From: Rubricella sp038526735
Lineage (GTDB): Bacteria > Pseudomonadota > Alphaproteobacteria > Rhodobacterales > Rhodobacteraceae
Assembly (NCBI GenBank): GCA_038526735.1
Contig: JBCBGM010000008.1
Span: forward strand, 7,081 to 71,080
DNA: 64,000 nucleotides
Direction: 5' to 3'
The position numbers and the translations under genes are program-made. The notes beneath the pieces were generated by a model. That model was given only the letters and a program-made list of their open reading frames with translations, ran no database searches and was not told where the DNA came from. Shown piece by piece: positions 34,928-43,778 of this stretch; positions within the stretch are counted from its first letter, which is position 1; every line of letters begins with the position of its first letter.

Positions 34928-36040
34928 ATGCGCGAAGAGCCAAAATCTCACTATGAGGCCGCCATCTCTCCGATCGAAGAGATCATAGATGACGCGCGCA
35001 ATGGCCGGATGTTCATTCTCGTGGACCATGAAGATCGCGAGAACGAGGGCGATCTGGTGATCCCGGCGCAGATGGCGACACCCGACGCGATCAACTTCAT
35101 GGCCACCCACGGGCGCGGGCTGATCTGTCTGGCGTTGACCGGAGAACGGCTCGATGCCCTGGGCCTGCCCTTGATGTCCGCCCGCAACTCCTCGCGCCAC
35201 GAAACCGCCTTCACCGTGTCTATCGAGGCGCGCGAGGGCGTCACGACCGGGATTTCGGCTGCCGACCGCGCGCGCACCGTCTCTGTCGCGATCAACCCGA
35301 CCTCCGGCGCACAAGACATCGCGACGCCGGGCCATATCTTTCCGCTCCGCGCCCGCGATGGCGGCACGCTGGTGCGCGCAGGCCATACCGAAGCCGCCGT
35401 CGATATTTCTCGCCTCGCGGGGCTCAACCCCTCGGGCGTGATCTGCGAGATCATGAAGGAAGACGGCACAATGGCGCGGCTGCCAGACCTTGTGTCTTTC
35501 GCGCAGCTGCATGGCCTCAAGATTGGCACCATCTCTGACCTCATCGCCTACCGCCGTCGCCACGACAATCTGGTGCGCGAGCGCGCGGTCAAGGCGGTCA
35601 CGTCGGAGTATGGCGGCGAGTGGGTCTTGCGGGTGTTCTCTGACACCACCGGCGGCGCCGACCACATCGCGCTGACCAAAGGTGAAATCCCCGGTGACGC
35701 GCCCGTGCCTGTCCGCATGCACGCGATGAACCCGCTCGACGACATGCTGGCACTCAACCCCGCCCGCTCTCGCCAGTTGCAAGACGCGATGGACGCCATC
35801 GCCGCTGAGGGGCGCGGTGTGGTTGTGCTGTTGCGCGATATGTCGAGCGTGCTCGACATTGAGGGCGCCGTCTCTCCCACCACGTTGCGGCAATACGGTG
35901 TCGGCGCGCAAATCCTCTCCGCCCTCGGGATCACCGAGATGATCCTCTACACAAACTCGCCGTCTGTGCGCGTGGTCGGGCTAGATGGCTATGGCCTCAC
36001 GATCACAGAAACCCGCACCTTCGGCCCCGGAGCATCCTGA
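34928..36040 (+). CDS. ribB: 3,4-dihydroxy-2-butanone-4-phosphate synthase with a degenerate GTP cyclohydrolase II domain (RibBX)
   Basis: Converts ribulose 5-phosphate to the four-carbon riboflavin precursor. The N-terminal DHBP synthase domain (about 10-210) is intact: DHEDRENEGD (33-42), MATHGRGL, and AGHTEAAVDISRLAG. The C-terminal domain (about 215-370) follows the GTP cyclohydrolase II fold (RQYGVGAQILSALGI, then YGLTI), but the zinc and catalytic segment GDVFGSxRCDCG is missing and the domain has no cysteine in that region. This is the RibBX type, so cyclohydrolase activity must come from another gene. ATG 34928 is chosen; GTG 34916 is an alternative. It overlaps ribH by one base. Confidence 0.9.
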   Translation: MREEPKSHYEAAISPIEEIIDDARNGRMFILVDHEDRENEGDLVIPAQMATPDAINFMATHGRGLICLALTGERLDALGLPLMSARNSSRHETAFTVSIEAREGVTTGISAADRARTVSVAINPTSGAQDIATPGHIFPLRARDGGTLVRAGHTEAAVDISRLAGLNPSGVICEIMKEDGTMARLPDLVSFAQLHGLKIGTISDLIAYRRRHDNLVRERAVKAVTSEYGGEWVLRVFSDTTGGADHIALTKGEIPGDAPVPVRMHAMNPLDDMLALNPARSRQLQDAMDAIAAEGRGVVVLLRDMSSVLDIEGAVSPTTLRQYGVGAQILSALGITEMILYTNSPSVRVVGLDGYGLTITETRTFGPGAS

Positions 36041-36552
36041 TGGCCTCTCACACCGAGCATGACACACTCCCGCTGCCGAGCTTCGAGACACCGCCCAAAG
36101 TGCTCATCGTCGTGGCGCCCTATTACAAAGACATCGCCGACGGGCTGGTCGCGGGCGCCGAAGCCGCCCTCGCGCAGGTGTCGGCTGAGGTCGAGCGGGT
36201 TGATGTGCCCGGCGCGTTGGAGATCCCGGCGGCGATCCGCCAAGCCTACCGTTCCGGCGATTTCGATGCCTATGTCGCCCTTGGTTGCGTGATCCGTGGG
36301 GAAACCACGCATTACGACATCGTCGCGGGCGAAAGCTCCCGCGCGCTCACGGACCTGTCGCTTGTGGGGCTCGCCATCGGCAACGGTATCCTGACCGTGG
36401 AAAACACCGCGCAGGCCGAGGCCCGCGCCAACCCAGACAAAATGAACAAAGGCGGCGGCGCGGCAGAGGCGGCGCTGCATGTATTGGCCCTCTCGCAGCG
36501 GTTCGGCAAAACCGTGCGCGAGATTGGTTTTAAGATTGGAAATGCCTCCTGA
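36040..36552 (+). CDS. ribH: 6,7-dimethyl-8-ribityllumazine synthase
   Basis: Condenses the DHBP carbon unit with the pyrimidine to give lumazine, as an oligomeric shell. The 170-residue protein has VDVPGALEIPAAIRQAY (54-70), GCVIRGETTHYDIV (82-95) with the catalytic His91 region, and GIAIGNGILTVEN-like GLAIGNGILTVENTAQA. The N-terminus is about 20 residues longer than many homologues. Start and stop overlap ribB and nusB by one base each (TGATG). Confidence 0.96.
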   Translation: MASHTEHDTLPLPSFETPPKVLIVVAPYYKDIADGLVAGAEAALAQVSAEVERVDVPGALEIPAAIRQAYRSGDFDAYVALGCVIRGETTHYDIVAGESSRALTDLSLVGLAIGNGILTVENTAQAEARANPDKMNKGGGAAEAALHVLALSQRFGKTVREIGFKIGNAS

Positions 36553-37037
36553 TGGCGCGCACTGCAAAACTCTCCCACATCGAAAAACGCCAACAGAAAT
36601 CCGCCGCGCGCTTGTTTGCGGTACAGGCGCTGTTTCAGATGGAGGCGTCGCAATCCTCGCTCTCTGACGTGCAGGAAGAGTTCGAGAGCCACCGTTTTGG
36701 GGCAGAGATTGCGGGGGATACTTATTCCGAGGGCGACGTCGCGCTCTTTCGCAAAGTGCTGGATACGGCGGTGTCTGAGCAAGCGCAGATTGACCAAGCC
36801 ACCGACGCGGCTCTGGTTGAGCGCTGGCCCCTGGGCCGCATCGACCCCACGCTTCGCGCGCTCTTTCGCGCCGCAGGAGCGGAGCTTTTGACCAAATCCA
36901 CCCCACCCAAGGTCGTGATCACTGAGTTTGTGGATGTCGCCAAAGCCTTCTACCCCGACGGCCGCGAACCCAAACTCGCCAACGGCGTGCTCGATCACAT
37001 GGCCCACGCGCTGACACCGGAGGCGTTTGAGGGGTAA
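36552..37037 (+). CDS. nusB: Transcription antitermination protein NusB
   Basis: Binds boxA RNA with NusE (S10) and supports rRNA antitermination. The 161-residue all-helical protein has the NusB pattern: RQKSAARLFAVQALFQME-like QQKSAARLFAVQALFQME near the N-terminus, ERWPLGRIDPTLRALFRAA, and EFVDVAKAFYPDGREPKLAN with the following GVLD. It ends the rib operon, overlapping ribH by one base, the usual ribH-nusB arrangement. Confidence 0.96.
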   Translation: MARTAKLSHIEKRQQKSAARLFAVQALFQMEASQSSLSDVQEEFESHRFGAEIAGDTYSEGDVALFRKVLDTAVSEQAQIDQATDAALVERWPLGRIDPTLRALFRAAGAELLTKSTPPKVVITEFVDVAKAFYPDGREPKLANGVLDHMAHALTPEAFEG

Positions 37038-37063
37038 ATGACCCCCTGATTAGGAGTTTCCCC

Positions 37064-37816
37064 ATGGGTAAAATCCCCGTCTTCCGAACCGTTGGCGCGA
37101 GCTTTGAGCGGGTCTTTGGGGCACCAGTGCAGTTTTGGGCGATCCTGATGCTTTCAAGCGCTGTTTTTGCGCTTATCCCTGATCCGGGCAATCAGCTCGA
37201 CCTGACCGTAATCAACGCCAGAACGCTCTCAGGACTGGGCTTTTTCATCGTCTACAACTGCGCGGCGATCTTCTTTTTGGGGGCGATGACCACCGCGATG
37301 CTTGACAAAGCGCGGGGCACGCGGCGCTCGATCGTCGCCGCACTTGTGCGCGGGGTCATCGTCAGCCCTCCGGTCATCTTGCTCATCATACTGGTCTTTT
37401 TGGCTATATACGCGCCCATTGCTGTGGTGGGACTGGCCGCACCGGGGGGCCTTCTGCTGGTTTTGCTCCCAGCCGTGATCTTCGGGCTCTGGCTGAGCGC
37501 GGTATACTTCGTCACGCTCCCAACCTTGGTGGAGCAAAGGCTGGGCTTTCGCGGAATTGGCGCCGCCTCTGCGATGACACGCGGCAACCGGTGGCGGATC
37601 GTAGGGGTAATCCTCATTCCGGTGTTGCTCTTGATCATTTCAGGACTGGTGTTGCTGGCAGTGGTTGCCACTCTCGTTTCGACAATCGGCCCAGATGTGA
37701 TTTGGGTTGGTCTGCTCCCCACCATCATTCTCGGCATTCTCGGTAATGCTCTTTTTGTCGCTTGTATCGTCGAGGTTTACACACGACTGTCGGATGACCC
37801 GAGCGACGTGTTCTAA
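37064..37816 (+). CDS. Multi-pass membrane protein, tandem paralogue 1
   Basis: A 250-residue integral membrane protein with about six hydrophobic segments and a short cytoplasmic N-terminus (MGKIPVFRTVGASFERVFGAP). I do not recognise an assigned family. GNRWRIVGVILIPVLLLIIS resembles the GKRWTLVGAVLLAS segment in the next gene, and both proteins end in (D)DPSDVF or EDVADVF, so they are related. It starts 27 bases after nusB, so it could be read from the rib transcript. No substrate can be proposed. Confidence 0.7.
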   Translation: MGKIPVFRTVGASFERVFGAPVQFWAILMLSSAVFALIPDPGNQLDLTVINARTLSGLGFFIVYNCAAIFFLGAMTTAMLDKARGTRRSIVAALVRGVIVSPPVILLIILVFLAIYAPIAVVGLAAPGGLLLVLLPAVIFGLWLSAVYFVTLPTLVEQRLGFRGIGAASAMTRGNRWRIVGVILIPVLLLIISGLVLLAVVATLVSTIGPDVIWVGLLPTIILGILGNALFVACIVEVYTRLSDDPSDVF

Positions 37817-37849
37817 CGTCTGATCCCACCCCAAACGTATGCGCAGCCC

Positions 37850-38530
37850 ATGACCTCTTTCACGCTCTTCCAAGAAACCTTCGCCCTCCTCCGCCGCGCG
37901 CCGTTGATCTTTGGCACGCTCGCCCTCGCCGGTCAGGTGATTATCGGCCTGTTCACCTTCGTCATCCTCGGCAGCGTGACGGTGACCGAAGAGCAAATGC
38001 TCGCGCCCAATACGGGCGTGATCTTCGTTTTGTTCGCGAGCCTCATCCTGCCGCAAGTGCTCTCGGCCGTGCTGCACCTCGCCGCCTGGGATGTGATCAA
38101 AGGAAACCCGCTCACAATAAGCACCTACATCACCACCTCGATCATCTTGCTTCCGCAGCTTGTGCTGTTGAGCATTTTCGCCGGGCTTGCGGTGGGGCTT
38201 GGATTTTTGCTGCTCATCGTTCCAGGGTTCTATGTGCTGGGCGGTGTGCTGGTCTTGATCCCCACAGTCGTGATCGGTCGCGCAGGCTGGCGCTCTTTCG
38301 GGCGCGCGTGGGAGCTGAGCGCTGGCAAACGCTGGACGCTTGTGGGCGCGGTCCTTCTTGCGAGCGCGGTCACCATCGCGGTCGGTTTGGTGCTTGGGTT
38401 CATCGGCGGTCTTTTTGGCCTGACGCTGATCGCCGAGGTGTTGGCTGGCGCGCTTGGCATCATGATCACCGCCGCCCTCGCCACCGTCGCCTATGCCCGG
38501 CTGACCGAAGATGTGGCGGATGTTTTCTAG
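37850..38530 (+). CDS. Multi-pass membrane protein, tandem paralogue 2
   Basis: A 226-residue membrane protein with about five or six hydrophobic segments, beginning MTSFTLFQETFALLRRAPLI. It shares with its upstream neighbour the AWELSAGKRWTLVGA type segment and the acidic tail EDVADVF, and with the third gene the LLLIVPGFYVLGGVLVLIP pattern (compare IFPGIYLIGALLLTTPLL). It lies 34 bases after paralogue 1. No enzyme motif is visible; function unknown. Confidence 0.7.
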   Translation: MTSFTLFQETFALLRRAPLIFGTLALAGQVIIGLFTFVILGSVTVTEEQMLAPNTGVIFVLFASLILPQVLSAVLHLAAWDVIKGNPLTISTYITTSIILLPQLVLLSIFAGLAVGLGFLLLIVPGFYVLGGVLVLIPTVVIGRAGWRSFGRAWELSAGKRWTLVGAVLLASAVTIAVGLVLGFIGGLFGLTLIAEVLAGALGIMITAALATVAYARLTEDVADVF

Positions 38531-38696
38531 GCTACGGTCGCGCGTTTAATAATCGGTGCGCTTTTTCAACGGTTGATAAGAGGCGCCGCAAACGCCCCTA
38601 GCCTGCGGAAAAGACCATGCCGCAAACCGCTCTACGGCACTATGTTATCACTCAGGGTCGCCACTCCCGCGCGGCCTGGACAAGGGCGCATTTCGC

Positions 38697-39350
38697 ATGA
38701 CCGCAGGCAACCTCCTTCGCACCAGCCTCGACTTTTGCCTTGCGCATTGGCAGTTGCTGATCCCGCTTGCCCTCGCCGGAATGTTGCCGATCACCATGCT
38801 CGGCTATCTGCTGGAGGGGAACGCCGCCCTCAATATGCTTGTGGGCTTTGCCACCTTGCAGGTCGTGCAGGGTGCACTGACGATGACAGCACTTGGGCTG
38901 CTCTCGGGCCGTGTGTTTGACCCGGCGGGGGATGTCTCCCGTGCGATCAACCTTTGCCTGCCGCTCATTTTCGTCGGTATCACCGTGGGCACGCTTGTTG
39001 CTGGCGGGATCTTTTTTCTGATCTTTCCAGGCATCTACCTAATCGGCGCCCTCCTGCTCACCACCCCTCTTCTGATGACCGAAGGCGGAGGGTTGCGGGC
39101 GATGATGCGCAGTTGGGACATGACCGAAGGGCACCGCTGGCAGCTGTTTCTCGCGGTCAGCGTCGCCATCGTGATGATGTTTGTCGGCAGCACGCTGATC
39201 TACCGCTTTGCGCAGACTTTGGGCGTGTTTGACTATGTCGTGGTGATCCTCGACGTGATCTTTGGCACGCTGATCCTGACCTACAGCACTGCGCTTTCGG
39301 TCACAGCGTTCCGCAGCCTCGCGCCCCGTCTGCGGCAATCGACGGCCTAA
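38697..39350 (+). CDS. Multi-pass membrane protein, tandem paralogue 3
   Basis: A 217-residue membrane protein beginning MTAGNLLRTSLDFCLAHWQL with about five hydrophobic segments. The IFPGIYLIGALLLTTPLLMT stretch followed by SWDMTEGHRWQLFLAVSVA matches the PGFYVLGG...WELSAGKRWTL arrangement of paralogue 2. It is separated from paralogue 2 by 166 bases, so it may have its own promoter. Function unknown. It is convergent with the serine hydrolase gene (three-base gap). Confidence 0.68.
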   Translation: MTAGNLLRTSLDFCLAHWQLLIPLALAGMLPITMLGYLLEGNAALNMLVGFATLQVVQGALTMTALGLLSGRVFDPAGDVSRAINLCLPLIFVGITVGTLVAGGIFFLIFPGIYLIGALLLTTPLLMTEGGGLRAMMRSWDMTEGHRWQLFLAVSVAIVMMFVGSTLIYRFAQTLGVFDYVVVILDVIFGTLILTYSTALSVTAFRSLAPRLRQSTA

Positions 39351-39353
39351 GCC

Positions 39354-40559
39354 TCACGGGCTCAGATGTGCCGCAATCGCCCGAAAAAACGCGATTTGCC
39401 GGTCCTGCACACCGTCATCGGCGAAATCTCGATTGGCTGAGTTCAGCGCCACAACCACACCGCGCCCCGGGTTCACGTAGATGAACTGGTCATAGACACC
39501 AATCCCGTAAACCTCCCCCGGCTCAGGGTTGGGTGGCACCCACCATTGCAGGCCGTAGCCCGTCGCCGGGTCAAAATCCGGGAAATAGTCCGGCGCAATC
39601 GAGGGGGCCGTGGCCCTCGTGCTGTCCAAAATCCAGTCGTTGGAGACGATGTGCCGCCCGTCGATCACGCCGCCATCCATCACCATCAGGCCAAAGCGGG
39701 CATAGTCGCGGGTGCGCAGGTTCAGCCCGCCGAGCACAAAGGCGGTGCCAAACCCATCCGTCAGATAATACGGGTCCGCCTCCAGCCCGAGCGGGGTCAT
39801 CACCCGCTCGGCCATCAACTCCACCACAGACCGCCCGGTCGCACCTCGGATCACCATCGAGAGCACATGCGTGTCGATGGAGACATACTGCCAGAACTGC
39901 CCGGGCGGGCGGTCACGCACCTCCAGCGCAGCAGCAAACTCATCCATCGAGCCGCCCAGCGCGAGCACGCGCCCCATGCGGTTGATGTCACTGTCAAAGT
40001 CGAAATAGTCCTCGTTAAACGCGACGCCCGAGGCCATATGCGCCACGTCGCGGACCGTGGCCCCTTCATAGGCAGACCCAACCAACTCCGGCGCATATTG
40101 TGTGACGGGGTCATCTAAGCTCGTGATCTCGCCCCGCTCCACAACGGTTCCGAGCAGCACCGACAAGAACGATTTGGCGACGGACCACGAGATGCGCAGG
40201 TCCTCCGCCGAGCCACTGAAATACGCCTCATGCGCGATGGCCCCATCCTTGAGCACCACAAGCGCCGCGGCCGCGTTCGCCTCCAGCCAATCCGCGACGA
40301 CAAACGTCTCGCCACCGTAAGAAAATGTCTTTGGGAGGCCCACTGGGGCCTCGGGCAGCGGCGTCACGGGGGCATCGCCAAGCACCATGTCAGCGGCAAA
40401 GAACATGCCCCGCATGTCGGTGAAATTCGCAACAATTCGCTCTTCGTCAAAGAGGGTGTTGACCCGCCAGAGCCGCTCTAATCGGTCCCGGTTGACCAGC
40501 CCCAGCACCAGCACCACAGCGACCAAGGCCAAGAGCCCGCGCCCGATCCACTTTAGCAT
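39354..40559 (-). CDS. Serine hydrolase of the beta-lactamase/class C family
   Basis: A 401-residue protein with an N-terminal membrane anchor or signal (about 5-22, RGLLALVAVVLVLGLVN) and a beta-lactamase-like domain. The SxxK motif is SVAK at 126-129. The YxS-like element occurs in FWQYVSIDTHV, and YGLQWWVPPN and DQFIYVNPGRGVVVAL are typical of class C-type serine hydrolases. It could be an esterase, a carboxypeptidase or a 6-aminohexanoate hydrolase-like enzyme; substrate unknown. The start ATG 40559 is chosen because a signal sequence follows it directly; an upstream start (40679) adds a hydrophilic leader. Confidence 0.85.
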   Translation of the reverse strand: MLKWIGRGLLALVAVVLVLGLVNRDRLERLWRVNTLFDEERIVANFTDMRGMFFAADMVLGDAPVTPLPEAPVGLPKTFSYGGETFVVADWLEANAAAALVVLKDGAIAHEAYFSGSAEDLRISWSVAKSFLSVLLGTVVERGEITSLDDPVTQYAPELVGSAYEGATVRDVAHMASGVAFNEDYFDFDSDINRMGRVLALGGSMDEFAAALEVRDRPPGQFWQYVSIDTHVLSMVIRGATGRSVVELMAERVMTPLGLEADPYYLTDGFGTAFVLGGLNLRTRDYARFGLMVMDGGVIDGRHIVSNDWILDSTRATAPSIAPDYFPDFDPATGYGLQWWVPPNPEPGEVYGIGVYDQFIYVNPGRGVVVALNSANRDFADDGVQDRQIAFFRAIAAHLSP

Positions 40560-40708
40560 TTCACGCTCCCCAGATTGATTTTTCACCAGCCTGACAGCGC
40601 CATTCCGCCTTTCGCAACCCTCAGCCCCCCTTTTCCCCACGTCACAGAGTGCTACGCTCTTCCCAAAGCGATCGGCCAAAGGCCGGCGAAAATCTGGGAG
40701 GATTTCGG

Positions 40709-42334
40709 ATGCACAACTTGATGCAGGATTGGCCGCTGCGCGTCAGCACCATCATCGATCACGCCGCAAAGTATCACGCAGGCCGGCTGGTAAAGGGCCG
40801 CGCGGCGGAGGGGCATCTGACCGAGACCACTTATGCCGACCTGCGCGTCAAAGCGTTGAAAGTGGGCCAGATGCTGCGCCGCTTGGGCCTCAAACCCGGT
40901 GAAGTCGTCGGCTGCATGGCCTGGAACACCCCGCGCCATATGGAGATTTGGTACGGTGTCTCTGGCGCGGGAGCCGTCTTGCACACGCTCAACCCGCGCC
41001 TCTTCAAAGACCAACTCGACTACATCGTGAACCACGCAGAAGATCGCATTTTGATGGTGGACGCAGACCTCGTACCGGTGATCGAAGCGCTCAAAGATCA
41101 CATCAGTGGCGTGCGCCACATCATTGCGCTGACGGACCGCGCGAACATGCCCGAAAGCACGCTCGACCTCTTATGCTACGAAGACTTGCTTGCCGCCGAA
41201 GATGGCGATGCGGCTTGGGTGATGGGCGCTGAGACCGACGCCTGCGGGATCTGCTACACCTCCGGAACTACCGGCAATCCCAAAGGGGTGGTCTACACCC
41301 ACCGCTCAAACGTGATGCACGCGATGACCGCCGTTCAGCCTGACATGCTGGGCCTGTCGGCGGCTGACACGATCATGCCCGTCGTGCCGCTCTTTCATGC
41401 CAACGGATGGTCCATCGGCTATGCTGCGCCGCTTGTGGGTGCGACGATGATGATGCCGGGCCGCGATATGAGCCCCCAGGGCCTCTATCCGCTACTGGAG
41501 GATGGGGTGACCATCACCGCTGCCGTGCCCACCGTTTGGTTGCTCCTCCTGCAGTACCTCAAAGCGAATCCCGAGTTGCGTTTCTCCACACTCAAGAACG
41601 TTGTGATCGGTGGCTCCTCTTGCCCGCGCGCGGTGATTGAGGCGTTCCAGAACATCTACGGCGTGCAGGTTTTGCACGCCTGGGGCATGACGGAGATGTC
41701 GCCACTCGGCACCGTCTGTTCGTTCAAGCCCGAGGTGCTCGACCGCGACGCCTCCGCCCGCCTCGACGTGCAAGAGACCGTGGGTCACCCACCCTACACC
41801 GTGGAGCTTGATATTCTGGACGACGCGGGCGCGCCCCTGCCTCGCGATGGCCAAACCCAAGGGCGCCTCGTCGCCAAAGGTGTCGCGGTGGTGGGCGAGT
41901 ATCTCAAAGCGGGCAAGCCCGCGACAGGCGAGGATGGGTGGTTTGACACCGGCGACATCGCCACGATGGACGCAAGCGGCTATGTCCGCATCACCGACCG
42001 CTCGAAGGATGTGATCAAGTCCGGCGGCGAGTGGATCAGCTCTATTGATCTGGAGAACGCCGCCGTCGCGCATCCGCAAGTGGCCCAAGCCGCCGCCATT
42101 GGGATTGCGCATCCGAAATGGGACGAGCGGCCGATCCTTGTGGTGGTGCCAACCCCGGACCAGCACCCGGATAAGGACGAGATTCTGGGCCTCGTCGCCG
42201 AGAAATTCGCGAAGTGGCAGGTGCCCGACGACATCGTCTATATGGAAACATTGCCGCTCACCGCGACGGGCAAAATCTCCAAGCTCACATTGCGCCAACA
42301 ACTCGATGAAATGGACTACAAACTGCCCGGCTGA
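40709..42334 (+). CDS. Acyl-CoA ligase, fatty-acid/medium-chain type (AMP-binding)
   Basis: Activates a carboxylic acid with ATP to the acyl adenylate and then the CoA thioester. From the ATG at 40709, eight bases after GGGAGG, the protein has 541 residues. The AMP-binding motif YTSGTTGNPKG is at 183-193, followed by WGMTEMSPLGTV, GWFDTGDIATMD and TDRSKDVIKSGGEWIS, with the late lysine in LTATGKISK. The family includes long-chain ligases (FadD) and DmdB, the 3-methylmercaptopropionate-CoA ligase of the DMSP demethylation pathway in roseobacters; sequence reading alone cannot choose. It is divergent from the serine hydrolase gene. Confidence 0.9.
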   Translation: MHNLMQDWPLRVSTIIDHAAKYHAGRLVKGRAAEGHLTETTYADLRVKALKVGQMLRRLGLKPGEVVGCMAWNTPRHMEIWYGVSGAGAVLHTLNPRLFKDQLDYIVNHAEDRILMVDADLVPVIEALKDHISGVRHIIALTDRANMPESTLDLLCYEDLLAAEDGDAAWVMGAETDACGICYTSGTTGNPKGVVYTHRSNVMHAMTAVQPDMLGLSAADTIMPVVPLFHANGWSIGYAAPLVGATMMMPGRDMSPQGLYPLLEDGVTITAAVPTVWLLLLQYLKANPELRFSTLKNVVIGGSSCPRAVIEAFQNIYGVQVLHAWGMTEMSPLGTVCSFKPEVLDRDASARLDVQETVGHPPYTVELDILDDAGAPLPRDGQTQGRLVAKGVAVVGEYLKAGKPATGEDGWFDTGDIATMDASGYVRITDRSKDVIKSGGEWISSIDLENAAVAHPQVAQAAAIGIAHPKWDERPILVVVPTPDQHPDKDEILGLVAEKFAKWQVPDDIVYMETLPLTATGKISKLTLRQQLDEMDYKLPG

Positions 42335-42354
42335 CGGGCTAGCGTTCGGAGGAA

Positions 42355-43398
42355 ATGCGCCCTGATCCCCCCTCCGCTCGCCAACAAACCGCGCTGGACC
42401 AATACGCCCGGTTGGAGGCTGTCGGGACGCTGACCATCGAAGGAGGTGAGACGCGCGAAGTCATCGTCTCCTTCGGCACCGCGCGGCTCACGATGGCCAG
42501 CATCGAGGGCGAGTTCGTGGCGCAATGGTCCATCGCGGCACTGGTGGAGGAGCCGGTCGAGGGCGGTGTGCGCTATGCGCCGGACGGGGCCAATGACGAC
42601 GCGCTCGTGATCCGCGACCCGGAGATGATTCAAGCGATTGCGCTGGTGAAATCGCCAGAACCCGTGCGCAAATATCGAAAAACGCGGCTCTCTTTGCTCA
42701 TCGGCGCGGGGCTTTTGGCCGTGGCACTTGGCGTCTTAGCCTTCCTCCCACGCCCCCTCGCCAGCCACCTTGCCCGCAGTCTCTCGGAGGCGCATTGGGC
42801 ACGCCTCGCCCTGATCATGGAGCCACGGTTTTTGGGCGCTTTGGAGGGCAGCCGCTGCGTGCCCCCAAGTGCCTTGGAGCTGCAACAGATCGCTGAGGCT
42901 TTGAGTCTACCGCCCGAGAGCCTCGTCCTGCACACCGCCCGCAACGCGCCCCTCGTTGTAAGCCTGCCCGACGGGCGGCAACTGATCTCGGCCAGCCTGC
43001 TCGACCATCCGTTTGGCGCTGAAGCCTTCGCCGTTGGCCTGCTCGACCGCGCCCGCGAAACCGAGGCCTTGCGCACCCTAGTCGTACAAGCGAACCGCTG
43101 GACGGCCTACGGTTGGTTCTTCGGAGCCGTTCCGACCCCGCAGGATGCCGACGCCGCCCTCACAGTGTCTCGCGCGTCAACCGCCCCGACGCCCCCCGCA
43201 ACGCTCGCAGACCATGCGCGCACCCACGGCCTGCCCCTCTCCCCCTACGCCGCATTTGTGCTCGATCATGACCGCGATGACCAACGCGCCGCGGCCCTCG
43301 CGCAGGCAGACTGGACGGGCGGTGCCCCAACCCCCGCGCTTTTGTCAGATCAGGCTTGGGTCTCGCTGCAGGCCCGCTGCGCCTCAGCGGATCGATAG
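42355..43398 (+). CDS. Membrane-anchored unknown protein
   Basis: A 347-residue protein starting MRPDPPSARQQTALDQYARL. The N-terminal ~100 residues are a soluble domain with strands (LEAVGTLTIEGGETREVIVS), a single membrane segment lies at about 111-131 (RLSLLIGAGLLAVALGVLAF), and a C-terminal ~215 residues form a soluble, possibly extracytoplasmic domain. LISASLLDHPFGAEAFAVGL slightly recalls membrane-associated peptidase helices, but no HExxH zinc motif is present. It begins 21 bases after the acyl-CoA ligase gene. Function unknown. Confidence 0.65.
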   Translation: MRPDPPSARQQTALDQYARLEAVGTLTIEGGETREVIVSFGTARLTMASIEGEFVAQWSIAALVEEPVEGGVRYAPDGANDDALVIRDPEMIQAIALVKSPEPVRKYRKTRLSLLIGAGLLAVALGVLAFLPRPLASHLARSLSEAHWARLALIMEPRFLGALEGSRCVPPSALELQQIAEALSLPPESLVLHTARNAPLVVSLPDGRQLISASLLDHPFGAEAFAVGLLDRARETEALRTLVVQANRWTAYGWFFGAVPTPQDADAALTVSRASTAPTPPATLADHARTHGLPLSPYAAFVLDHDRDDQRAAALAQADWTGGAPTPALLSDQAWVSLQARCASADR

Positions 43399-43686
43399 GC
43401 GCGGGGCCCCCGCGATATAGCACAAACCGCCGAGGATTAAGCACATCGGGGTGAGAGGCGTTTGCAGCACGGTAAAGATCACCGGATCCCACAACCACGG
43501 CGTCAGATACCGCTCCACCGCCGGTTGGAGTTGCAGCAGGCTCTCGCGATGAATGCGCGCCCAAACCTCTCCGGTATCGAGCAAACGAAAGCCGCGTTGG
43601 CTGAAGACGGCATTGTAGAACTCAAAACAGAAGTTCAGCGTTCCGAAAAACAGGAATACGGCGCCGATATAGCGAAAAGACTTCAT
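43384..43686 (-). CDS. Small predicted membrane protein
   Basis: A 100-residue protein from ATG 43686 (MKSFRYIGAVFLFFGTLNFC) with two or three hydrophobic segments (about 5-22 and 76-95). No family recognised. The last 15 bases overlap the end of the convergent unknown gene at 42355-43398. A longer in-frame start at 43827 would overlap the divergent pepP gene and adds a non-membrane leader, so the shorter frame is preferred. Confidence 0.6.
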   Translation of the reverse strand: MKSFRYIGAVFLFFGTLNFCFEFYNAVFSQRGFRLLDTGEVWARIHRESLLQLQPAVERYLTPWLWDPVIFTVLQTPLTPMCLILGGLCYIAGAPRLSIR

Positions 43687-43778
43687 GTGTTTTTCTCTAC
43701 GTTCCCCACGGTAGCATAGGTGGCACATCCGTTCACCTCCGCCTAGTCTCCTCGCGAGAATGGGAAGAGAGAGCGGCC

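Noticed and set aside
34787..35911. Minus-strand frame opposite ribBX
   Set aside because: Composition typical of an antisense shadow (His, Arg, Val rich) and no recognisable domain; ribBX is clear.
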